Positions 1-7,492 of a DNA stretch of 64,000 nt are shown in pieces. Source of the stretch: Bacteroidales bacterium (GTDB taxonomy: Bacteria; Bacteroidota; Bacteroidia; Bacteroidales; JAGOPY01); NCBI GenBank assembly GCA_023229505.1, contig JALNZD010000019.1:6927-70926 (forward strand). The letters are read 5' to 3'. The translations under genes and the position numbers were made by a program. Within the stretch, counting starts at the first letter, position 1; each line of letters begins with the position of its first letter. The notes under the pieces were generated by a model. It made no database searches. It was not told the origin of the DNA and worked only from the letters and a program-made list of their open reading frames with translations.

Positions 1-72
1 ATTGGCTGGGACGGCTGGAAAGACGCCGAACTATATGTTTATGAGGCTTATGTATTTGGGGAAAAGGAATAA
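1..72 (+). CDS. C-terminal end of an unidentified protein (cut by window start)
   Basis: Frame 1 is open from the first base to a TAA at 70-72 and encodes 23 residues, including the stretch GWDGWKDAELYVYEAYVFG. A WDG motif followed by a short strand near the C-terminus is reminiscent of gliding-motility/T9SS-type C-terminal domains of Bacteroidota. That link is only a resemblance. The gene converges on the nuclease gene that ends at 79. Confidence 0.45.
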   Translation: MGWDGWKDAELYVYEAYVFGEKE

Positions 73-78
73 AAATAA

Positions 79-2949
79 CTAGCGGGTGCAAATGGCTGTA
101 AAAGGGCAGTAAGCGCAGTTTTCCGCATCTTCCGTTTGAACGAAGGGAATTTCAGGGTCGAGTATTTTTTCCAGCAAAGCTTTCAGCATTTCTTCAAATA
201 TTTTCATCGATTCTATATCGACTTCCTTTTCCTCCGGAAGTTTTACCTTCATAAACCCTTCACTGATCTTTCGCATCGTGATATTGCCCGTCTCTATCTT
301 CTGATCTGAGTTTTCGTGATTCTTATAATAAAGATAGGCATATAGTAAAAGCTGGAATGCCTTTGCCATCTTTAGGTCACTGGTCAGCTTATCCCACGAT
401 TTAACCTTTAATTCATTGGACTGCACCGAGCCTGTTTTATAGTCAATTATCCTGATAGAATTCTCCCAGACATCAATCCTGTCGGTCTTTCCTTTGAGCT
501 TAACCAATATTTCCTTGCCGGAAAGCTTGCAGCTAAGCAAACTATCGAAAAAACTCTCCAGGGAAATGATCTTTAATGATGCCGAAGGGTTATCGTTTGC
601 CTGAAGGGCCTCTGCTTCCTGTTTAATGAACTGGTTGATAAGAAATAAAGATACTTTGAAGATAAGGTGGTTCTTCCCGTGATCGAGGTCACCTTCATGG
701 TATTCTTCCGTGAAAGCATCCTTAAGGTATTTTTCTGTCTCTTTGATCCTTTCCAGCAATGAAGCCGGGTCAACAAATTTTCCCGTAAAAGGCTGGTAAA
801 CCTGTTGAAACACATGATGAATGGCGGTTCCCATGGTTTTTGACTCGATGGTCTCTTCTATGGTTTCCGCTTCCGATAACCCGAGCATTTCCTGGAAGTA
901 AAATTGCAGGGAACATCTTATATAAAGATTAAGGGTGCTTGGGGAAAACCCCTTGTTTGCTTTATCCATCAGCCTGGCCATAATGACAGGTGTTTTGGCC
1001 ATTGTAATCCCCTTATTTTCACCTGTTACCGGAGAGCTCGGGCTCAGGAGCTTTTCCTCAAAAAGAGTGTCGGGGTTATATTTCTTAAGTTCGTAACCTA
1101 ACTGGGTGATAAAGCGGCTCTTTTCCCCGCCCTTCATCTGGTCGCCTTCGGTATCGTAAAGCAGGAATATTCTCCTGGCACGCTGGATCATCCGGTAAAA
1201 ATGGTATGCGAAGACAGAATCTTTCTGCTGATATGTCGGAAGGCCAAACACGATTTTTATATCAAAAGGAATAAATGAATTCGGTGTCCGTCCGGACGGA
1301 AGGATGCCTTCATTCACAGAAAGCACGATAAGGTTTTCAAAGTCGATGGCACGGGTTTCCAATACACCCATCACTTGCAGCCCCTGCAGCGGTTCGCCGC
1401 TGAAGGGCAACCTGCTGGCATCCAATATCTGGAATAATATTTTGTGAAGTGTTTGCAGCGTCAGGATGAAAGGATAAGTTTCCATCATAGTCCTGCATCG
1501 TTTGATAATTTTGGAAAGATGGAAAAGATATTCCAGGTCCACCTGCTGATCGGCTGCCTGGACCTGCCCACCGGCTATCATCCGGTTACGGATCAGTTCC
1601 AGTATTCTTATCGTCCCGTCCAATGCCTGCAAAGGGGTTTCCCAGATAGAGAAAAGATTTTCAAGCAGGTTATTCAGTTCAGTTTCATTACCAGTCGATA
1701 AACGCCGTATTTCTTCTGGAGTCAGGAATACACGGTTTTTCTCCCTGATGGATTTAATGATCTTTTCTAAGGAGATTTCTTTGGATTGATCAGGAGGCTC
1801 AAATAATAACAGATAGGGATGTGCCAGGATTTTCAGAACATCTTTGACGTAAAATGACTTTGAAGCGTTTTTTCGCTGTTCGGCAAACTTCTCCGCGTTT
1901 TCCTGCATCTGGAAGAGCAGGCTGGCCAGGTGATAAAGATGGGTGTATTTAAATGGATAACCCATGGTGACATTGACGGGCCCTAAATCTTCAGGTAAAG
2001 AATACAGGACCGGAAGAAGCAGTTTTTCATCGGCAAGCACCAGGGCTGTCTTGTCAGGTGCCTCTACTTCCGATCTGAGCAAATTGACGATCTGGCTTGC
2101 CTTTATAGCCTGTCCCATGCTCCTGGGGATCCCAGAAACGCTGATCTCCTTTTTCATCAGTCTGAAATCATTTTCAACCCATTTCACCGGATCAGCAGGC
2201 CATTTGCCAAGATAATTCCGGATAAATTCCCCGGCTTCCTGCCCATGGTCTTTGATATAATATTCATCGGCATCCCAGAAAATCTCGGCCAGATTTTGAT
2301 GCAGCAAATGATCGATGATTTTTTCCTCAGCACCTGAAAGAGCATTCAAACCCGCAAAAAATATTTTCTGCCATGGAAAATTACCTGCAAATTCTTTAAT
2401 ATTTGTAGCTGCAATCCGGTATGCCAGCCCCTGGTAAACAAGATTTTTTTCAGTTAACCGTTCATGAAGCCGGTTATAATAATCCAGGAAAGAATGATAA
2501 AACTCAAGATAACTTTTCTCATGATCTGTCAGGGGGCTTTCGCCAAGGTTCCAGACTGATAAGGCACGCGCTTCACTAAGAAAGTTGAAGATCTTATCCG
2601 GCTCAACCAGGTACTGGTCGATTTCATCGAAATCCTGTAGCAGTACCTGCCCCCAATCGGCAAAAACTTCGAAATCCTGTGCATTTGCGCCGTGGATTTC
2701 TTTATGGACATGGTAAAATTCGAATAGCAGACCGGCAGGATCGATGATCTGCAGGCCGGAAATGGAAGTTATAAAGTCTTCAACAGAAAATGTCTGTGGC
2801 GACCATGCCGTTCTTTTCAGCTCCCGGGCAAGGTATTTCTTCAGGTAAAGGCCTGCCCGCCGGTTCGGTAAAACCACGCAAAGCTGCCGGGGGTCATCGC
2901 CGTAGCGGGCTGCAATTTCTTCGGCCAACCGTTGAAGAAATGGTTTCAT
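79..2949 (-). CDS. AddB-like PD-(D/E)XK nuclease/helicase-type protein
   Basis: This 956-residue protein looks like the AddB/RexB-type subunit of a double-strand-break resection enzyme. The C-terminal third carries the PD-(D/E)XK nuclease core, with the catalytic-type motif IIDYKTG near residue 838. A cysteine near residue 680 (RCSLQFYF) and the terminal CAYCPFTAIC cluster match the 4Fe-4S staple that brackets the nuclease domain in AddB proteins. The N-terminal part is a degenerate helicase-like region in which I see no canonical Walker A motif. The start overlaps the stop of the upstream nucleotidyltransferase gene by 4 nt (ATGA), so the two are probably translationally coupled. No AddA partner lies in the window. 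Confidence 0.85.
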   Translation of the reverse strand: MKPFLQRLAEEIAARYGDDPRQLCVVLPNRRAGLYLKKYLARELKRTAWSPQTFSVEDFITSISGLQIIDPAGLLFEFYHVHKEIHGANAQDFEVFADWGQVLLQDFDEIDQYLVEPDKIFNFLSEARALSVWNLGESPLTDHEKSYLEFYHSFLDYYNRLHERLTEKNLVYQGLAYRIAATNIKEFAGNFPWQKIFFAGLNALSGAEEKIIDHLLHQNLAEIFWDADEYYIKDHGQEAGEFIRNYLGKWPADPVKWVENDFRLMKKEISVSGIPRSMGQAIKASQIVNLLRSEVEAPDKTALVLADEKLLLPVLYSLPEDLGPVNVTMGYPFKYTHLYHLASLLFQMQENAEKFAEQRKNASKSFYVKDVLKILAHPYLLLFEPPDQSKEISLEKIIKSIREKNRVFLTPEEIRRLSTGNETELNNLLENLFSIWETPLQALDGTIRILELIRNRMIAGGQVQAADQQVDLEYLFHLSKIIKRCRTMMETYPFILTLQTLHKILFQILDASRLPFSGEPLQGLQVMGVLETRAIDFENLIVLSVNEGILPSGRTPNSFIPFDIKIVFGLPTYQQKDSVFAYHFYRMIQRARRIFLLYDTEGDQMKGGEKSRFITQLGYELKKYNPDTLFEEKLLSPSSPVTGENKGITMAKTPVIMARLMDKANKGFSPSTLNLYIRCSLQFYFQEMLGLSEAETIEETIESKTMGTAIHHVFQQVYQPFTGKFVDPASLLERIKETEKYLKDAFTEEYHEGDLDHGKNHLIFKVSLFLINQFIKQEAEALQANDNPSASLKIISLESFFDSLLSCKLSGKEILVKLKGKTDRIDVWENSIRIIDYKTGSVQSNELKVKSWDKLTSDLKMAKAFQLLLYAYLYYKNHENSDQKIETGNITMRKISEGFMKVKLPEEKEVDIESMKIFEEMLKALLEKILDPEIPFVQTEDAENCAYCPFTAICTR

Positions 2950-3692
2950 AGCTGTGCCTTATATTCCGGATGATCTGTCAGAAACATTGAAACAACAGCC
3001 AGTTGGTCTGGCTTTCCAAGGTCAAACCAGGTCTGTCCGGGCTGAAGATATCCATAAATTGACTTTGTTTTTGTTAACTTCAGGTAAGTATCGATGATGG
3101 AAAACCTTCCTTCTTCTTCCATCAGCCTGAATATTTCCGGGTTGATAATATGAATCCCGTTGAAAGCCAATGGCCGTGCCTGTTGAATCGAATCCCCGGC
3201 CCAACGGATTTCTCCGGAAGATGAATCCGTCCAGCCCCTTAATTTTAAAATATCATCAAATAATAAATAGCGCCGCGTCTGGCGTTCACTGACGGAAAGA
3301 GTGGCCACGCCTCCTCTCTTAAAATGTTCAGAAAGTAAAGCTTGAAGACTGATATCACTGATCACGTCTACGTTATGGACCAGGAAAGGTTCCTGCCCAT
3401 CAAGGAACCACCGGGCTTTCAGGATGGCACCGCCGGTATCGAGCAATTGGCCGCTTTCATCGGAAATCGAAATGTTTGCTCCCTGAAATTGGTGCCGGTT
3501 TAAAAATTCCTTGATCATGCCGGCATGATGGTGCACATTGACGATGATATCGGTAAATCCATCCCTGGCCAGCTTCCGGATGGCGATTTCCAGCAGGGTG
3601 ACCCCATTGATGCTGACCAGCGCTTTAGGGGTGTTGGCTGTCAGTGGCATCAGGCGGGTACCCATTCCGGCTGCCAGGATTAATGCTTTCAA
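2946..3692 (-). CDS. Sugar-1-phosphate nucleotidyltransferase (MurU-like)
   Basis: This 248-residue protein has the NTP-transferase signature at its N-terminus (LILAAGMGTRLMPLT followed by PKALVSING, residues about 4-30). It probably transfers a nucleotide to a sugar 1-phosphate. In the AmgK/MurU pathway the MurU enzyme makes UDP-MurNAc from MurNAc-1-phosphate. The AmgK-like kinase encoded just upstream (3992-5440) makes that role the best guess, although a hexose-1-phosphate enzyme of the same fold is possible. It overlaps both neighbours by short ATGA-type junctions. Confidence 0.8.
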   Translation of the reverse strand: MKALILAAGMGTRLMPLTANTPKALVSINGVTLLEIAIRKLARDGFTDIIVNVHHHAGMIKEFLNRHQFQGANISISDESGQLLDTGGAILKARWFLDGQEPFLVHNVDVISDISLQALLSEHFKRGGVATLSVSERQTRRYLLFDDILKLRGWTDSSSGEIRWAGDSIQQARPLAFNGIHIINPEIFRLMEEEGRFSIIDTYLKLTKTKSIYGYLQPGQTWFDLGKPDQLAVVSMFLTDHPEYKAQL

Positions 3693-3835
3693 TGCAGGTT
3701 CAGATTTTTTTTAGGTTTACAAAGATTTTTCTCTTTTTCTGCCTGTGCACCGCAGGTTTTGCACTCATAGTCAGCTTTTCTGCCGAGCTTGGCTATGGTC
3801 TTCAAATCTTCTTCTTTACAAATCTTTTTCCCCAT
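3689..3835 (-). CDS. 48-residue cysteine-rich (zinc-ribbon-like) protein
   Basis: This short gene encodes MGKKICKEEDLKTIAKLG and continues for 48 residues with Cys at positions 6, 25, 28 and 39. The CKTCG pair and flanking cysteines suggest a small zinc-binding knuckle in a lysine-rich protein. Its TGA overlaps the ATG of the nucleotidyltransferase gene (3689-3692), which supports it as a genuine, translationally coupled gene. Very similar small basic proteins starting MGKKICKE are known to me from Bacteroidota, without an assigned function. The function is unknown. Confidence 0.7.
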   Translation of the reverse strand: MGKKICKEEDLKTIAKLGRKADYECKTCGAQAEKEKNLCKPKKNLNLH

Positions 3836-3891
3836 CTCACTAAAATAGTCAATAATAATTAAAACTGAGCTTATTCCGAAAAGTCTTTTTT

Positions 3892-3980
3892 GCCACTAAA
3901 GCACCAAAACACTAAATTTCACGAAAGTTTATTTTGATTTATATATTCTGTGGGATTTGGTGTTTTTGTGTTTTTGTGGC
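3892..3980. repeat. Imperfect inverted repeat, 31-nt arms
   Basis: The left arm at 3892-3922 (gccactaaagcaccaaaaca...) and the right arm at 3950-3980 are near reverse complements, with about five or six mismatches over 31 nt. The element lies between the kinase-RapZ gene and the small cysteine protein gene inside one operon. It could fold as an mRNA hairpin that separates expression of the two parts. Sequences of this ccactaaaacacc type are commonly dispersed in Bacteroidota genomes. Confidence 0.6.
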
Positions 3981-3991
3981 TTTAATTGATT

Positions 3992-5440
3992 TTATCTTTT
4001 AAATTTTTGTAACCCATCCAACATCTTATGAGCAATTTCAATACTTATCTGAGGATATTTTTGTTTCAACCGAGATGCCAGCGATTCCGCGCAATACACC
4101 GACCGGTGCTGCCCGCCCGTACAGCCGAAACTTACCATCAGTCTGCTGAACCCGCGTCCAGTATAATTTTCAACGGATTGACTCACCAGTTTTTCCGCAC
4201 CCTTCAGAAAATCAATAACTTCAGGAGAATTTCTAAGGTAATCGATGATGATCTTTTCCTTGCCGTTGAATACCCTGTAACGTTCTTCCCGTCCCGGATT
4301 CGGCAGAGCCCTGCAATCAAATACAAAACCTCCGCCATGCCCGCTCAGATCGTCCGGAATGCCATGCTTGTAAGAGAAACTGTTAATTAAGACTGTAAAT
4401 TTTCCTGCCATAGACTGTACATCGACTTTCTGATATTTTTCAAGTCCTGCCAACGATTTAATAGCTGGTAATAATTCCGGCAAATTCAATTGGAGATCAA
4501 CATGAGTGAGCCACCAATCAAGGTTCTTCAACGCGAAAGGAATGCTTGAAAGAAAATGCAGCTTCTTTTCTATTAAACCCCTGAAGCCATAAGCACCCAG
4601 TACCTGGAGCAAACGGATCAGGACAAAGCCGTAATACTGCTTTTTGAATGTTGCCTGATCTGTTCTGACAAAAGGTGAAAGCTCTGAAAAATAAAAATCG
4701 AGCAATTCTTCCCTCAAAGGAAATGGCAAATCCGCTTTGACCTGGAAAAGCAATGACGCAATGTCATATTGCAGCGGCCCTCTCCGGCCGCCCTGATAAT
4801 CAATGAAATAAGGTATACCGCCTTTTACCAGGATGTTCCTTGACTGGAAATCGCGGTACATAAAGTAATCAGATTCTGCATTGTTCAGGTAATTCACCAG
4901 TGTGTCGAAATCATCCTCCAGTTTTCCTTCATGAAAGGGTACATGCAATTTCAGAAAATAATACTTGAAGTAATTCAGGTCCCACTTCATTGAACGGGTA
5001 TCGAATGATGAATGAGGGTAGCAATAATTATAATCAAGGCTTTTACCGGCTTTAACCTGAAAACGTACAAGTTCCCTGAGTGATTCCTGGTATAACCGGA
5101 TAATTTCTTGCGGAATACCGGTGTCCGGAGGTTTATTTTCAAGGAGAGAAAACAAAGAGGTGTCGCCCAGGTCTTCTATTAAATAGATATTATTTTCAGG
5201 GTCAAAACTATAGATTGATGGAACATGAAGGCCGTTTGTAAGAAAGTGCCTTGTGAAATGCAGAAAAGCGCTGTTTTCCTCCTTTACCGGGTTCCAGACA
5301 CCAATGGCGCTTACACCTTGATATTTTAACCGAAAATACCTTCTTTCAGAACCCGATGGCGGTATAACTGTAACATTGTCAGGAAAATTTCCTGACCACT
5401 GTTTGAAAAGTTCTTTTAGGTTTTCAAGGTCTGACTTCAC
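3992..5440 (-). CDS. AmgK-like aminoglycoside-phosphotransferase-fold kinase fused to a RapZ C-terminal domain
   Basis: This 482-residue protein has two parts. Residues 1 to about 330 form an APH-type kinase with the catalytic-loop motif YRDFQSRN (about 195-203) and the metal-binding motif IDYQGGRRG (about 212-220), which resembles AmgK, the anomeric MurNAc/GlcNAc kinase. Residues about 345-482 match the C-terminal domain of RapZ/YvcJ, with FGCTGGQHRSVY near 435-446. In E. coli this domain binds glucosamine-6-phosphate and regulates amino-sugar synthesis. The MurU-like gene downstream supports cell-wall sugar recycling. The fusion suggests a kinase that also senses an amino-sugar phosphate, which is my inference. 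A TAnnTTTG -7 box lies upstream at 5461-5468 on this strand. Confidence 0.85.
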   Translation of the reverse strand: MKSDLENLKELFKQWSGNFPDNVTVIPPSGSERRYFRLKYQGVSAIGVWNPVKEENSAFLHFTRHFLTNGLHVPSIYSFDPENNIYLIEDLGDTSLFSLLENKPPDTGIPQEIIRLYQESLRELVRFQVKAGKSLDYNYCYPHSSFDTRSMKWDLNYFKYYFLKLHVPFHEGKLEDDFDTLVNYLNNAESDYFMYRDFQSRNILVKGGIPYFIDYQGGRRGPLQYDIASLLFQVKADLPFPLREELLDFYFSELSPFVRTDQATFKKQYYGFVLIRLLQVLGAYGFRGLIEKKLHFLSSIPFALKNLDWWLTHVDLQLNLPELLPAIKSLAGLEKYQKVDVQSMAGKFTVLINSFSYKHGIPDDLSGHGGGFVFDCRALPNPGREERYRVFNGKEKIIIDYLRNSPEVIDFLKGAEKLVSQSVENYTGRGFSRLMVSFGCTGGQHRSVYCAESLASRLKQKYPQISIEIAHKMLDGLQKFKR

Positions 5441-5577
5441 AATAATGGGCTATATTAAGGCAAAAGTAACAATTATATCCGTGGAAGGTTTTACTGTTGT
5501 AAGAGGATGCTCGAAAAATAAACTTATATTTGCCGAATGATAACTCAAGTCGGATTAACTTATAAACATTACACAGT

Positions 5578-6078
5578 ATGGGCAAATCAGCCGTTGATAT
5601 CCTGAAAGAAGCGATCTTGCTGGAGCGTCGGGGGAAAGCATTTTACACGACAGCAGCAAGGCAGACAGAAAGCGAAGCCGCACGAAAGATTTTCGAAATG
5701 ATGGCTGCAGAAGAAGATGAACACATCAACTTTCTTTCCAGGCAATTTGCTCATTATGAAAAGAATAAGGCATTCATGAAAGTTGATGAAATAGCTGATA
5801 CAGACGAGGCGACAGTGATGGCAATTTTGTCTGAAGAAATAAAAACACAGGTCAATGCTGCTGGCTATGAGGCCGCAGCTATCTCAGCCGCCATGGATTT
5901 TGAAACAAGGGCTGTCCAGATTTATTCCGATCGTGCCGGATCAGCTACCGACCCTAATGAAAAAAAGATGTACCAGATGCTGGCTGATTGGGAAAAAGGC
6001 CATCACTTCTGGCTCCATAAGATCGATGAAGATCTGAAGGAACAAGTATGGTACGATAATAATTTCTGGCCTTTCTAA
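5578..6078 (+). CDS. Ferritin-like / rubrerythrin-domain protein
   Basis: This 166-residue four-helix-bundle protein has diiron-type glutamates spaced as in rubrerythrins: LLERRGKAFY in helix 1, AAEEDEHINFL in helix 2, DFETRAVQIY in helix 3 and the final W-E-KGHHFWL segment. It has no C-terminal rubredoxin domain. It probably acts in oxidative-stress defence or iron handling in the cytoplasm. It sits 10 nt ahead of a PLP lyase gene, so the two are likely cotranscribed. A TAnnTTTG -7 box is visible at 5525-5532. Confidence 0.8.
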   Translation: MGKSAVDILKEAILLERRGKAFYTTAARQTESEAARKIFEMMAAEEDEHINFLSRQFAHYEKNKAFMKVDEIADTDEATVMAILSEEIKTQVNAAGYEAAAISAAMDFETRAVQIYSDRAGSATDPNEKKMYQMLADWEKGHHFWLHKIDEDLKEQVWYDNNFWPF

Positions 6079-6088
6079 AAATATAATT

Positions 6089-7273
6089 ATGAGTTCAGCA
6101 AAACTTGATTTCGAATCAAAACTAATTCACGCTGGCGGTTTTGAAGATGCATTAGGTAGTGCAGTCACACCGATTTACCAGGCTTCTACCTTTAAATTCA
6201 GGAATGCCGACCATGGAGCACAGTGTTTCACGGGCGAAAGTGACGGCTACATTTATACCCGGCTGGCTAACCCAACGATCAGGGAGCTGGAAAAAACAAT
6301 GGCTGAACTTGAAAACGGATTTGGTGGCATTGCCACTTCTTCAGGGATGGGAGCAGTGAATACTGTTTACATGGCTTACCTTGGCCAGGGCTCACACATC
6401 ATCTGTCACGAAGCCGTTTACGGGCCCTCCAGGATTATCCTGGAAACAATATATAGCCGCTTTGGAGTTGAATATTCCATGGTAGATACGACAAATATTG
6501 AAAATGTCCGGAAAGCTTTCCGACCAAATACGCGCCTGCTATATACCGAAACTCCCGCCAATCCAACCATGGGGATCAGTGACCTTGCCGCGCTGGCCGA
6601 ACTGGCGCATGAGCATGGAGTCCCTCTCGTGGTCGACAATACATTCTGCAGTCCCTACCTGCAAAGTCCGCTCGATCTTGGCGCTGATATCGTGCTGCAT
6701 TCTATGACGAAATTCATCAACGGGCATGCTGACGTTGTTGCCGGGATACTGGTGGCAAAAAATGAAGCTGATTACAAGAAATTAAGGGGTATGATGACCA
6801 ATCTGGGTTGTAATATGGACCCGCACCAGGCTTTTTTGACCCGTCGGGGACTGAAAACCCTGGCCATCCGGATAGACCGGGCGCAGGAAAGCTCTGTTGT
6901 TATTGCCGAATTTCTTGAAAATCATCCAAAGGTTGCATGGGTCAAATATCCGGGCCTGAAATCACATCCGCAATATGAGCTTGGACTGAGGCAAATGAAG
7001 GGACCTGGCGCTATGATCAGTTTCGAATTGAAAGGCGGACTGGAAGCAGGCAAGGTGCTGATGAACAATGTTCACCTCATGTTGCTGGCCGTTTCGCTTG
7101 GAGGTATTGAAACCCTGATCCAGCACCCGGCTTCCATGACCCATTCTAAAATGAATATCGACGACAGGCACCATGCCGGCATTACCGATGGGCTTGTCAG
7201 GCTTTCAGTCGGAATCGAAAAAATAACCGATATTATCCACGATCTGGAACAGGCACTTGCAAAAATCCCATAA
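6089..7273 (+). CDS. Cys/Met-metabolism PLP enzyme (methionine gamma-lyase / cystathionine gamma-synthase family)
   Basis: This 394-residue fold-type I PLP enzyme has YTRLANPT near residue 58, the PLP-lysine motif SMTKFINGH (Lys208) and the C-terminal LSVGIE motif. It probably cleaves or exchanges sulfur amino acids: methionine to methanethiol, ammonia and 2-oxobutyrate, or a cystathionine/homocysteine reaction. The position that holds an active-site Cys in classical methionine gamma-lyases (YGCT) reads YGPS here, so I do not assign a specific activity. It follows the ferritin-like gene with a 10-nt gap. The A/T-rich leader has no Shine-Dalgarno sequence. Confidence 0.85.
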   Translation: MSSAKLDFESKLIHAGGFEDALGSAVTPIYQASTFKFRNADHGAQCFTGESDGYIYTRLANPTIRELEKTMAELENGFGGIATSSGMGAVNTVYMAYLGQGSHIICHEAVYGPSRIILETIYSRFGVEYSMVDTTNIENVRKAFRPNTRLLYTETPANPTMGISDLAALAELAHEHGVPLVVDNTFCSPYLQSPLDLGADIVLHSMTKFINGHADVVAGILVAKNEADYKKLRGMMTNLGCNMDPHQAFLTRRGLKTLAIRIDRAQESSVVIAEFLENHPKVAWVKYPGLKSHPQYELGLRQMKGPGAMISFELKGGLEAGKVLMNNVHLMLLAVSLGGIETLIQHPASMTHSKMNIDDRHHAGITDGLVRLSVGIEKITDIIHDLEQALAKIP

Positions 7274-7492
7274 GACTTCCTGGTTTTTCAACAAACCTAT
7301 TTTTTCATCATATTTTTTAAGCTTTTAAATAAATGCTATTTTTGCAATCCTTTAAAAATTGCTGAACCAATCCCGAAGTAAAATCCGGGAATACATCTGA
7401 TACTAATAAAATAAAAGTTAACCTGATCTCAATCTGTTTGCGGTTTAAGCCGCCGGAGATGAGAATACTAAAAAGTAATAATTATTACGACT

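Noticed and set aside
3644..3862. 72-residue hydrophobic ORF on the plus strand
   Set aside because: It lies opposite the overlapping small cysteine gene and the nucleotidyltransferase start, which are better supported.
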